The translations under genes were made by a program, and so were the position numbers. The notes under the pieces are model-generated. The model was not told where the DNA came from, did no database searches, and saw only the letters and a list, made by a program, of their open reading frames with translations. 18,473 nt of DNA from JBDTRY01 sp039931435 (GTDB lineage Bacteria; Acidobacteriota; Thermoanaerobaculia; Gp7-AA8), in assembly GCA_039931435.1 (NCBI GenBank), contig JBDTRY010000056.1, forward strand, positions 1-18,473, read 5' to 3'. Shown piece after piece: positions 8,086-15,972 of this stretch (its first letter is position 1; each line of letters begins with the position of its first letter).

Positions 8086-8346
8086 GGAAGCGAATGAAAG
8101 GGCGATGGAAGCGTCAGTGCTTCTGCACTATGACGTGCCGAGGGGGACCGATAGTTCTGATCTCCACGGCCGGGCCGCTCCTGCGGCTTCCCTCCACGAT
8201 GAGATTTGGATGACAATGCGCGGGACGGGCAGGCATCAGCTTCCTCGACCCGGCATCGGAGCATCCAGCGTTCGGACGCCGGACCGGATCGGCGACCGTC
8301 TTAACGTATCAGGGAAAAGAGGCCAAAAATTCCGATAGCGCCGTAT
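8073..8346. other. Divergent intergenic region with a bulged hairpin
   Basis: The 274 bases separate the minus-strand VWA gene from plus-strand dapF and must hold the promoters of both blocks. A hairpin lies at 8112-8135: arms CGTC-AGTGC and GCACT-at-GACG, i.e. 9 pairs with a 2-base bulge and a 4-base TTCT loop. TGGAAGCG occurs twice, at 8085 and 8106. I could not identify a convincing -35/-10 pair on either strand by eye, and no protein-coding frame here resembles a known family. Confidence 0.45.
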
Positions 8347-9228
8347 GTGATTGCTGCCGGAGTGCCATTCTGGAAAATGGCGGGCGCCGGCAATGATTTC
8401 CTGATCTTCGACAATCGTGGCGGATCAATCGCCGATCCGGCCCGGCTTGCTGCGGCCATCTGCACCCGCCGCCTCTCAGTGGGCGGAGACGGGTTGATTC
8501 TCATCGAGCCGTCCCTGGCCTCGGACTTCCGCATGGCGTACTTCAACGCAGATGGCTCGCGGGGAGAGTTCTGTGCGAACGGAACGCGTTGCGCGGCGCG
8601 ATTCGCCCTTCTGAACGGAATCGCTGCGGAGCAGGAAATGATCATCGAGACCGACGCTGGCCGCGTCCCGGCGCGCGTCGAGGACGGTCTGGTGACTCTT
8701 TCACTTCCTGGTCCGGAACGGATCGTCCAGTCGAAAAGAATCGATCTCGGTGGTAAGCCGGTCACCGGAATGTACATGTGGGTGGGTGTTCCGCATTTCG
8801 TTGTCGTCTCCTCCTCCTCCGTCGGAGCCATCGACGTCGAGAGCAGTGGGCGCGAAATCCGCCACCATCCCGACCTGGCGCCCGAGGGAGCGAATGTGAA
8901 CTTTGTCCGGGTCCTGTCCCGCGAGGCAATCGAGGTGAGGACCTACGAACGGGGAGTGGAAGCGGAAACGCTGTCCTGTGGTTCCGGGGTCGTGGCTTCC
9001 GTATCGGCCTGTGCCATGACAGGATCTGTGGACTCCCCGGTTTCCGTGCTCACCCGAAGCGGCATCAGGCTGATCGTGACTGTGGACTGGCTGGACGGCG
9101 GCATCCGCGGACTGACGCTGTCCGGCGACGCGCGCGTGATATTCAAAGGAGTCGTCACTCCGGAGACGACGGGCGGATACGATCCGGATCGGGCGCACAA
9201 CCCGACATCCGGAGGCGCGCGTCCGTAA
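8347..9228 (+). CDS. dapF: Diaminopimelate epimerase
   Basis: PLP-independent racemase that converts LL-DAP to meso-DAP for peptidoglycan and lysine synthesis. Family motifs are intact: KMAGAGNDFLIFDN near residues 10-23, GGDGLILIEPS, the first catalytic cysteine in EFCANGTRC (Cys76), GVPHFV, the substrate loop EGANVNFV, and ERGVEAETLSCGSG with the second catalytic cysteine (Cys211). The 293-aa length assumes the GTG at 8347; a GTG at 8362 would give an N-terminus (MPFWKMAGAGNDF) that matches the family more exactly. Neither has a strong ribosome binding site. First gene of the plus-strand block: only 4 bases separate its stop from the next gene, so it is probably co-transcribed with the polysaccharide genes. 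Confidence 0.95.
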   Translation: MIAAGVPFWKMAGAGNDFLIFDNRGGSIADPARLAAAICTRRLSVGGDGLILIEPSLASDFRMAYFNADGSRGEFCANGTRCAARFALLNGIAAEQEMIIETDAGRVPARVEDGLVTLSLPGPERIVQSKRIDLGGKPVTGMYMWVGVPHFVVVSSSSVGAIDVESSGREIRHHPDLAPEGANVNFVRVLSREAIEVRTYERGVEAETLSCGSGVVASVSACAMTGSVDSPVSVLTRSGIRLIVTVDWLDGGIRGLTLSGDARVIFKGVVTPETTGGYDPDRAHNPTSGGARP

Positions 9229-9232
9229 TCAG

Positions 9233-10822
9233 GTGAGGTTGTTCTCCTCCGAGATTCGCGATCACCTGGCCTGGGCGGGCGGCCTGCTGGCGAGCCTTGC
9301 CGCGGCTACGATTGCTGTGGCCATCCAGCCGGAGCGGACGCCGTTCGACACAGCGCTCCCCCTGCTGGTGGTCACCGTAGCCCTGCTCGGCTCGTTCTGC
9401 CGCTCCTCGCCACTCTCGCAGCTGCTCGCCGCAATCGTGGGCGTCTTTCCCGTTGCGGCCCTCATTCCAGGCACGACGCTTAGACACCTCGCCTACGGTA
9501 GCCTCTTCGCCGCCGCCCTGGTGACCGCGACGGCCTGTCTACAGGTCCGCGGCCGTATCCCGCGTTCGGCGGCGATCGTCGTCACACTGGGCGCGGTGGT
9601 TCCTTACCGATTGTTTGTCGTGGTCAGTGTGACCGAACTGGCTGTCGGAGCGTTGATCACGGCGAGCGTCATCGTGCTGTTGCATTTCATGGCATTGAGT
9701 CGGACGCTGCGGCTGGAGGCGATGGTGCTGGCGATCGCCGCAGGCTTCGCCACGCCGCTTCACCCAACTCGCGCCGCTCTCTATCCGCTCGTTGTGGCTT
9801 TGCTCATCGCAGCGCTGCGGGCGCGTTCGCTGGTGATGACTGCCGCGGCTGTGCTTGCAGCCCTGGCCGCTGGGAAATGGGCGTTGCTGATCGTCGCTGT
9901 CACCGCGGCAATCGCCTGGTTTCCGATCTCGAAGAAGAATGCCCGGTCAATGGTTGGCATTGGCGGAGGGACAATGGCCGTGCCACTTTCAATCGCTCCC
10001 CTTTTCCGTTCACTGGCCTTCGCTCCCGGAACGTTCCTGACGGTCCGGCGCTCCCGGTCAGGCGCGGCGGCGGCGGTACTTCTGATCTGTGCTCTGTTCG
10101 TACGGCAAGCGCTGACGATCCTCATGGCCCTCACTGCTCTGGCTCTTCTCGTTTCCGAAGACGAGGAGGCTTCGCCGTCCATGCCCATGCTCGCCTTTAC
10201 GATTCTTGCAGCCGTGCTCGTTCCCTGGTCCGGCACCCTCCCCGCTACCTGGCCCTTGCCGTTGTCACTCATCGGAATCGGTGCGGTTACCGTGATCTCA
10301 ATGGCCGGCAGTGGACGTTCTAGCATTCCCGGTGTCCTTTGCGCGGCAGCCTTTCTCGTGGCGCTGTTCGCCACTGGTCCCTGGCGCTCGGGAAGCGATC
10401 ATGCCGTCGGGATTGCTCTCGCTCCCGGTCAGTCGGTGACGGTCGATCCGGAACGGGAGTCCGGTTCCTTCGATCTCCTCCTGTCCGGAGCGAATATCGC
10501 CGCCTTGCCGCGGGGAACCTCGTTTGCGTCGCTGGAAATCATCGATTCCGTGGGTCAGGCCTTCCGCCGCGACGTCACTGTTGGTGAGGTCACGGACTGG
10601 GCGGCACTGCGCGGGGATCAATTTTTCCGTTCAAGGAATGGAACGCCTTCCCGCAACGCCGGGACAATCACAGGTTTTGGTTCAACTGCGTTCCTGCGGT
10701 CCTCGGGCGCGATCCATCTATCGTTGACCCGTCCGGTCAAAGCCATTAGCGTCTCGGCCGATCCAGGACTGCCGGAGACTGGCAGGGTTCAGATCGAGGC
10801 CTTCCGGTTCGGTGCATGGTGA
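9233..10822 (+). CDS. Polytopic membrane protein with C-terminal extracytoplasmic domain, unknown function
   Basis: I do not recognise a family. Residues 12 to about 381 are a series of roughly ten to twelve hydrophobic helices rich in Ala, Leu and Val, with short basic loops (for example RTLRLE, KKNAR, RRSRS). From about residue 390 to the end at 529 the sequence becomes soluble and beta-like (alternating LLLS, SLEI, HLSLT, QIEAF segments), placed after the last helix and so probably in the periplasm. No Asp-Glu motif of the GT-C type is evident in the first loop. The GTG start is 4 bases after dapF, and the 3' end overlaps the next gene by 7 bases (ATGGTGA), suggesting coupling. A role in polysaccharide assembly is inferred from position only; polymerase, flippase-like or accessory functions are all possible. 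Confidence 0.7.
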   Translation: MRLFSSEIRDHLAWAGGLLASLAAATIAVAIQPERTPFDTALPLLVVTVALLGSFCRSSPLSQLLAAIVGVFPVAALIPGTTLRHLAYGSLFAAALVTATACLQVRGRIPRSAAIVVTLGAVVPYRLFVVVSVTELAVGALITASVIVLLHFMALSRTLRLEAMVLAIAAGFATPLHPTRAALYPLVVALLIAALRARSLVMTAAAVLAALAAGKWALLIVAVTAAIAWFPISKKNARSMVGIGGGTMAVPLSIAPLFRSLAFAPGTFLTVRRSRSGAAAAVLLICALFVRQALTILMALTALALLVSEDEEASPSMPMLAFTILAAVLVPWSGTLPATWPLPLSLIGIGAVTVISMAGSGRSSIPGVLCAAAFLVALFATGPWRSGSDHAVGIALAPGQSVTVDPERESGSFDLLLSGANIAALPRGTSFASLEIIDSVGQAFRRDVTVGEVTDWAALRGDQFFRSRNGTPSRNAGTITGFGSTAFLRSSGAIHLSLTRPVKAISVSADPGLPETGRVQIEAFRFGAW

Positions 10823-12771
10823 GCGCGATCACAACGGATGTGTTTCTGGCGACCGCGCTCGCGGTCTTCATGGCCATCTTTCCGTACGCCACGCTGAAGC
10901 CGTCCGCCCGCGGACGTTACGCGCTCGTTGATGCCCTGAGCTACGCCCTGCTCATTGGTCTGGCCCTGCTCATCCGTCCCCTGGGCCTGGACGTTCCTCA
11001 ATCGCTTTACTTCCCGATTCTGCTCATGACCAAAGTGACGCTTTTCGTGGTGGTCGTGGCGCTGTACGGCGAGGATGCCGTCCGCTGGAGCCCGAACCAC
11101 GCTGCCCTGTTCGCCGGCGCCATCTTCGCCCTCATGGTTCCGCACGTACTGACCAGTCCAATCGATGGCGATGAACCTTTTTATCTCATGGTCACACAAT
11201 CGATGGTCGAAGATCATGACCTCGACCTCAGTAACCAGTACCGCACTATCGCCACCTCTCCCACGCGGCGTCCCGATATTCGTGCGCAGCAGGGTGATCC
11301 GATCGGGCCTCATGGCGAACACTACTCGCGCACGGAACCGTTCCTGTCGATTCTCCTGATCCCCGGATTCCTGCTCGGCGGTCTCGCCGGCGCCGTCCTG
11401 ACCATGGCCCTCTTCGGAGCCCTCCTCGTGAGAAGTGTCATGAGCCTTCTCGAGGAAGAGGGGATCTCCTTCCGCACTTCGGTGATCGCATTCTGGTTTC
11501 TGGCCTTCGGGGCGCCGGTGGTCTTCTATTCAACGCGGATCTGGCCCGAAGTTCCGGCAGCATTTTTTTTCGTCGAAGCGCTGCGTGCTTCCCGCCAACG
11601 ACGAGGAGCGAGGCTGCTCTTCTCGCTGGCCGGTCTGGTGTTGCTCAAGCTCCGTTTCATTGCCGTTGCCGTTGTTCTGCTGCCGCTGGCAGTCTTTCGT
11701 TCGGGAGTATCGCGGAAGTTTCTCGCTGCCTCGGCCATCCTTCTCGTTCCTATCGTCATTGTCTGGTGGATTTCAGGGAGTCCGTTCAATGTCCATTCGC
11801 TCCGAGGGGAAGTGCTGCCCGCGGAGTGGTGGAAGGTCGGTCGCGGGCTGTTCGGACTCCTTCTCGATGGCCAGGCGGGATTGATGCTTCAGGCCCCGAT
11901 TCTTCTCCTCGGGGTTTTCTCGCTGGCCCGGTGGCGTGAGGCGCCCGAAACCGTGAAGCTGGGCGTGTTTTCCTCGCTGCTTTACCTGTTTCTGCTGTTC
12001 CCGCGTGATGAATGGCATGGTGGCTGGGCTCCGCCACTTCGTTACCTGGTGGTATTTGCTCCCGTGCTGATTCTGTCTGCCGCAGCTGCCATCGACAGGA
12101 TGAACCGCTTCGCCGCTCTGCTGCTGCTGGCCCTGTGGACCTGTGTGATCACCATTCACGGAGTCGGTTTCCCGTGGCGCCTCTTCCACATCGCCACGCG
12201 GGAAAACTTTGTCGGGGAGTGGCTCTCATTACAAACCGGCGCAGACGTTTCGCGCATGCTTCCGAGCTTCATCCGGCCGAACCTGGCAGCCATTGTTGCT
12301 GCCGTTCTGTTCTGCGTTGTTTTTCAGGCATGTCTGGTGCTGGGGGTGATGAAAATCCCGAGGTGGTATCCCGGGCCCTTCGCCGTTGCTTTGTTCGCTC
12401 TGGCGCTCGTGCTGTTGTACGCCCGAGGGATGCGGCCGGGAACGCTGGTCGATTTTGAGGATGCACACGTCGTCCACAGTGGAGGAGAGCTCGATCCGGA
12501 GCAGTACACCGTGGCCCGGTTCCTTTACCGGGACGGCTGGCGTGTTCGCTCCGGCGACGTCCTGACATTCCGGTATGCGGGTGGACCTTCGAACATCTTC
12601 TACAAGTCCTCCGAACCGATCTCGGTTTCGGTTGATGGGCGCCAGAGCTTTCTGCCTGGAACCGGGGGCCGGTGGCGCTCGGCCCCGCTCGACATTCCTC
12701 GCGCTGCCGGGCGCAGGGAACTGGCAGTGCTCACGGGATCGGCGGTGCTGGACAGGCTGGAGACTCGCTGA
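10816..12771 (+). CDS. GT-C fold (GT39-like) membrane glycosyltransferase
   Basis: Large polytopic protein of 651 aa. After two to four N-terminal helices, a long loop carries DGDEPFY (residues 117-123), resembling the acidic motif in the first extracytoplasmic loop of GT-C enzymes that use polyprenyl-phosphate sugars, and GEHYSRTEPFLSILLIP (about 167-183), resembling the G-x-YS-x-x-P segment of GT39/ArnT-like proteins. Many more helices follow up to about residue 535. The last 115 residues (from RGMRPG, about 537) form a soluble, probably beta-sandwich domain outside the membrane. Predicted role: transfer of a sugar from undecaprenyl phosphate onto a lipid-linked or surface glycan at the periplasmic face; donor and acceptor are unknown. 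Overlaps the previous gene by 7 bases and abuts the next directly. Confidence 0.72.
   Translation: MVSAITTDVFLATALAVFMAIFPYATLKPSARGRYALVDALSYALLIGLALLIRPLGLDVPQSLYFPILLMTKVTLFVVVVALYGEDAVRWSPNHAALFAGAIFALMVPHVLTSPIDGDEPFYLMVTQSMVEDHDLDLSNQYRTIATSPTRRPDIRAQQGDPIGPHGEHYSRTEPFLSILLIPGFLLGGLAGAVLTMALFGALLVRSVMSLLEEEGISFRTSVIAFWFLAFGAPVVFYSTRIWPEVPAAFFFVEALRASRQRRGARLLFSLAGLVLLKLRFIAVAVVLLPLAVFRSGVSRKFLAASAILLVPIVIVWWISGSPFNVHSLRGEVLPAEWWKVGRGLFGLLLDGQAGLMLQAPILLLGVFSLARWREAPETVKLGVFSSLLYLFLLFPRDEWHGGWAPPLRYLVVFAPVLILSAAAAIDRMNRFAALLLLALWTCVITIHGVGFPWRLFHIATRENFVGEWLSLQTGADVSRMLPSFIRPNLAAIVAAVLFCVVFQACLVLGVMKIPRWYPGPFAVALFALALVLLYARGMRPGTLVDFEDAHVVHSGGELDPEQYTVARFLYRDGWRVRSGDVLTFRYAGGPSNIFYKSSEPISVSVDGRQSFLPGTGGRWRSAPLDIPRAAGRRELAVLTGSAVLDRLETR
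11541..11570 (+). other. Terminator-like stem followed by T8 inside a coding region
   Basis: CTG-G-CC at 11541-11546 can pair with GGCAG at 11556-11560 (5 pairs, one bulged G, 9-base loop), and two bases later there are eight consecutive T (11563-11570). The T-run encodes Phe-Phe-Phe of the GT-C-like protein and the frame is intact. The stem is short, so this is only a weak candidate for premature termination or transcriptional slippage. Confidence 0.25.
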
Positions 12772-13647
12772 ATGAACGATGTGGATGTGATCGTTCTGGA
12801 TCTCGACGGCGGCCAGAATCTCGTGGACTGCCTGGATTCAATCGCCGCGCAGTCCGAGCGTCCCCGGAGCGTGATCATCTTCGACAACGGTTCGCATGAG
12901 CCTGTCGACAACCGAATCGGCGCAGGGCGCGACGGATTGCCGATCACAATCCTTCGTCATGATCGAAATGTCGGATTCACCGGTGGTATCAATCGGGCCA
13001 TGGCGGCAGTGTCGGCGCCGTATGTGGGCTGGGTGAACAACGACGTAGTACTGGATGAGGACTGGCTTCGTTCCCTCCGCGAGGCTCTCGATCAGGACGA
13101 CGCGCTTGGTGCCGTGCAGCCGATCATTCGCGGTCCGGAACAGACCGACGGGGCGGGAATCGTCATCGGCAACGGCCGGTATCAGCAGCTCGGGCACGGA
13201 CTCCCTCCGGCGGAGATCGACTGCGGCCGGGCCTGGGGAGTTTCAGCGACGGCGGCAATGTATCGATCCGAGGCTCTTCGACTGTCTGCGATCGCTGAGT
13301 TCATCCTGCATCCGGCGTTTTTTGCCTGGTATGAAGACGTCGAGCTGTCAGCGCGGCTGCACGAACACGGCTGGAAAACGGAAACGGTTCCCCGGTTACT
13401 GGCCTGGCACCGCGGTTCGTCGTCGGCTTCGAAAGTGGCGGAGCTGGGCGAACGTCTCCGAGTACGGAACCGCTACTTCGTGAACCGGCTCCATCCCGGG
13501 GTGGGCAGAAGGCTGAGCCTTTTGTCGGAAGACATGCGCAGAATTGCGCGCCTTCTGTTCGGCCGTGAACTCATTGCTGCGTGGAGAACGGCTCGTGCCG
13601 TCCTGGAAGGTTTGACTGTGCCGGTGCTTGCCCGTGAGCCGGATTGA
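12772..13647 (+). CDS. Glycosyltransferase family 2
   Basis: Cytoplasmic or membrane-associated inverting transferase with a GT-A fold, 291 aa. The family pattern is visible in order: a beta strand VDVIVLDLDG at the start, DNGS at residues 38-41, RNVGFTGGINRAM near 65-77, the DXD-like element NND at 89-91, and the catalytic-base region WYEDVELSARL around 186-196. Two details differ from its paralogs: the usual W/Y-N after the first strand is replaced by LDGG, and the Asp after DNGS is replaced by His-Glu. The ATG directly follows the TGA of the GT-C-like gene, with GGAG 9 bases upstream, inside that gene. It most resembles GT2 enzymes that add rhamnose or related deoxysugars, but the donor cannot be read from sequence. 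Confidence 0.85.
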   Translation: MNDVDVIVLDLDGGQNLVDCLDSIAAQSERPRSVIIFDNGSHEPVDNRIGAGRDGLPITILRHDRNVGFTGGINRAMAAVSAPYVGWVNNDVVLDEDWLRSLREALDQDDALGAVQPIIRGPEQTDGAGIVIGNGRYQQLGHGLPPAEIDCGRAWGVSATAAMYRSEALRLSAIAEFILHPAFFAWYEDVELSARLHEHGWKTETVPRLLAWHRGSSSASKVAELGERLRVRNRYFVNRLHPGVGRRLSLLSEDMRRIARLLFGRELIAAWRTARAVLEGLTVPVLAREPD

Positions 13648-13725
13648 TGTGCCACCTTCAACCGATCGAAAGGCGGCCTGATCCGGTATCAGCACCGGCC
13701 CTCGAAATCGTGTAAGGTCACGAGC
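13648..13725. other. 78-base spacer, possible internal promoter or processing site
   Basis: This is the longest gap inside the transferase series. It contains a small inverted repeat CCGGT/ACCGG (13683-13687 and 13694-13698, 6-base loop) with no T-run after it, so no intrinsic terminator. AAGG at 13714-13717 sits 8 bases before the ATG at 13726 and is a plausible ribosome binding site. A promoter could be here but I see no strong -10/-35 pair. Confidence 0.35.
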
Positions 13726-14862
13726 ATGTTTTCGGTCGTGGTTTTCACCCCGGACGTTGTCGGCGAGCGGATGGCTGGTCCGGGCATCCGAGCCTACTAT
13801 TTCGCGCGCGAACTGGCGAAACACTTCCCAACGTCTCTCATCGCAGACTTTCAGGATTTCGCGCTCGATGACGAGTCGTTCACTGCCATCCAGCGGGACA
13901 CGGTCGAAGCCCGATGGGCGCTGCTCCGTGGAACGGTGGTGGTGGGGCAACCCGTTCGGGAGATTCTCGGTCTTCCGAAGCGCGGGCGCCGATTGGCTCT
14001 GGACCTGTTCGACCCCACGGTCCTGGAGCTTCGCGAGCTTTATGGAGAGCATCCCTCCGTTCGCCAGTCCGTCCACAACAACCGCGAATGGGCACGCCTG
14101 CGCATGGCCTTGCAGAACGGGGATCTGCTGATCAGTGCCACGCAACGCCAGCGAGACTTCTACAGCGGTGTCTATTGCAGTTTTGGGAGGGTGGGCGCGG
14201 ACTGGATGCGCCGATGGATCGACGTTCCGTTCGGGATCGATCCCGTCCGTCCCTCCGACCATGGTGGCTCGCCTCTGGATCCGTCGAGGCCGTGGATCGT
14301 CTGGGGAGGTGGGACCTGGGCCTGGCTCGATCCCGCGACCGCTGTCGAGTCCGTACTGAGGCTGAATGAGAAAGGAATCGACTGCCGCCTGCTCTTCCTG
14401 GGAGGGTCGCGCCCCAACGGGGCGGTCGGGGAAGCGACTCGCAATCGCGCGCTGGGCAAGCTGATTCTGCGTGCCGGCGACGTTGTGGTACGGAATAGCG
14501 AGTGGGTTCCGTATGCGGAGAGGGGACGCTGGCTTCAAAACGCGAGAGCGGCCATCATGTTGCACAAACAGTCATTGGAAGCGGAATTCTCGATTCGAAC
14601 GCGGCTGTTCGACGCTCTGTGGTGTTCCCTGCCGGTCGTGGCAACGGAGGGGGGATTCGCGGCCGACCTCGTACGCCGCGAGGGTTGTGGTATCACCGTT
14701 GCGCCTTCAGACGTCAATGCCGTCGAAAATGCATTGGAACGTCTTCTCACCGACAACGTTTTTCATGCGACCTGCGTATCTAACATCGACCGGATTCGCG
14801 CACGCTTCGACTGGACGACCGTTATCCGTCCACTTGTCGAGGCGATTTCGGCGTGGCAATGA
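13726..14862 (+). CDS. Glycosyltransferase family 4 (GT-B fold)
   Basis: Retaining GT-B transferase of 378 aa, likely using a nucleotide-sugar donor on the cytoplasmic side. The N-terminal domain starts with a beta strand and then ERMAGPGIRAYYFAREL (residues 14-30), a pattern common in bacterial GT4 proteins that begin 'MAGP-x-IR'. The C-terminal domain starts near WIVWGGGTWAWLDP, continues with LLFLGG, and has the donor-site block EAEFSIRTRLFDALWCSLP from residue 285, including the acidic residue of the E-x7-E type and VATEGG. It is preceded by the 78-base spacer and followed by 15 bases before the next transferase. The sugar specificity is not predictable. Confidence 0.85.
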   Translation: MFSVVVFTPDVVGERMAGPGIRAYYFARELAKHFPTSLIADFQDFALDDESFTAIQRDTVEARWALLRGTVVVGQPVREILGLPKRGRRLALDLFDPTVLELRELYGEHPSVRQSVHNNREWARLRMALQNGDLLISATQRQRDFYSGVYCSFGRVGADWMRRWIDVPFGIDPVRPSDHGGSPLDPSRPWIVWGGGTWAWLDPATAVESVLRLNEKGIDCRLLFLGGSRPNGAVGEATRNRALGKLILRAGDVVVRNSEWVPYAERGRWLQNARAAIMLHKQSLEAEFSIRTRLFDALWCSLPVVATEGGFAADLVRREGCGITVAPSDVNAVENALERLLTDNVFHATCVSNIDRIRARFDWTTVIRPLVEAISAWQ

Positions 14863-14877
14863 GACCGGCTCAGCCTG

Positions 14878-15972
14878 ATGACAAGTTCCGCCCTACTTTC
14901 AGATTCCGAACGCAAGCCGGCTCCAGGCCTCAGACCTCAGGGGGCCCTGCCGACCGCTGTTCTGCCTCGAAGCCAGGCGGTGGACGTGTCCGTACTGATC
15001 GTGACCTGGAACAGCGAGCGATGGATCTCCCGTTGCCTGGCAGCCCTTCCAGCGGCATGCAGAGCATTGTCGAAAGAGTCTCGAACCGCCTCTGCCACTT
15101 CAGTCAGTTACGAGGTCATCGTCCACGACAACGCCTCCGGTGACGGCACGTTGCGCAGTCTCGAAGCGAGGCGGGATGAAACGCTGACGGTGATCGACTC
15201 TGGAATCAACAGCGGGTTTGCCGCCGGAATCAATTCCGCGGCGCGCAGGGCGAATGGCCGCTACCTGTTCTGCCTCAACCCTGATTGCGAGCCCACTCCC
15301 GGATCGATCGCCACGCTCGTGTCCCACCTCGAGGCCAATCCTCCAGTGGGCGCTGCGGTTCCGCTTCTTGTCGGTGAGGACGGCCTGCCGCAGCGCGATT
15401 TTCAACTGCGGCGGTTTCCCACTCTGACCTCGCTGGCTGCGGACGTTCTCCTTTATGAGGAGCTCGCTCCGCGCAATGCGGTCTCCGCTCGCTACCACTG
15501 CCGCGATCTGAATATCGAACTCTCTCAGGACATCGAACAACCGGCGGGCGCCGCGCTTCTTCTGCGGAGAAGCCTTTTTGATTCGGTCGGAGAACTCGAT
15601 GAGGGATTTGCCCCGGCCTGGTTCGAAGATGTCGACTACTGCCGGCGCCTTGGGAATGCCGGCGAGAACATCCAGCTGGTCCCGCAGGCCAGAGTCACCC
15701 ATCGCGGAGGAGCGAGCCTCGATCACGTGACGTTTTCCGAATTCCAGGCAATCTGGTACCGGAATCTGTTCCGTTACGCTACCAAGTGGCTTCGGGCCAG
15801 TGAGGTGGAAGCTCTCCGCTGGATGATCATCGCCGGGATGTTTCTGAGAATCGGCGCGGTACTGATCGGCCTATCCGGTCCGGCGGGCAAGCGCCTCGAT
15901 GCCAGCAAAGGCTATCTGCGGATCGCCAGGGACGCTTTTAAGCGATGGGATCAAAACTCTCCATCGTCCTGA
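14878..15972 (+). CDS. Glycosyltransferase family 2
   Basis: GT-A fold transferase of 364 aa. The catalytic core begins at about residue 36 (VDVSVLIVTWNSERWISRCL), followed by VHDNASGDGT, NSGFAAGINSAAR, the DXD-like NPD at 134-136, and FEDVDYCRRLG around 249-258 with the presumed catalytic Asp. After the core, a C-terminal part contains a hydrophobic segment (WMIIAGMFLRIGAVLIGLSG), which may anchor it to the membrane. The first 35 residues match no part of the fold; a GTG at 14980 would remove them, but its ribosome binding site is no better. The 3' end overlaps the next GT2 gene by 28 bases. Similar in plan to the WbbL-like rhamnosyltransferases of O-antigen loci; that assignment is only by pattern. 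Confidence 0.86.
   Translation: MTSSALLSDSERKPAPGLRPQGALPTAVLPRSQAVDVSVLIVTWNSERWISRCLAALPAACRALSKESRTASATSVSYEVIVHDNASGDGTLRSLEARRDETLTVIDSGINSGFAAGINSAARRANGRYLFCLNPDCEPTPGSIATLVSHLEANPPVGAAVPLLVGEDGLPQRDFQLRRFPTLTSLAADVLLYEELAPRNAVSARYHCRDLNIELSQDIEQPAGAALLLRRSLFDSVGELDEGFAPAWFEDVDYCRRLGNAGENIQLVPQARVTHRGGASLDHVTFSEFQAIWYRNLFRYATKWLRASEVEALRWMIIAGMFLRIGAVLIGLSGPAGKRLDASKGYLRIARDAFKRWDQNSPSS

Noticed and set aside
8073..8264. 64-residue upstream extension of the VWFA-related protein
   Set aside because: The extension is charged and not signal-like, while the TTG at 8072 has a perfect AGGAGG and starts a signal peptide.
13683..13698. Small inverted repeat in the spacer before the first GT4 gene as a terminator
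   Set aside because: Only 5 pairs and no T-run; termination there would also isolate the following transferases.
13396..14565. 389-residue minus-strand open frame across two transferase genes
   Set aside because: It spans the antisense of a GT2 and a GT4 gene with clear motifs, and shows no recognisable domain.
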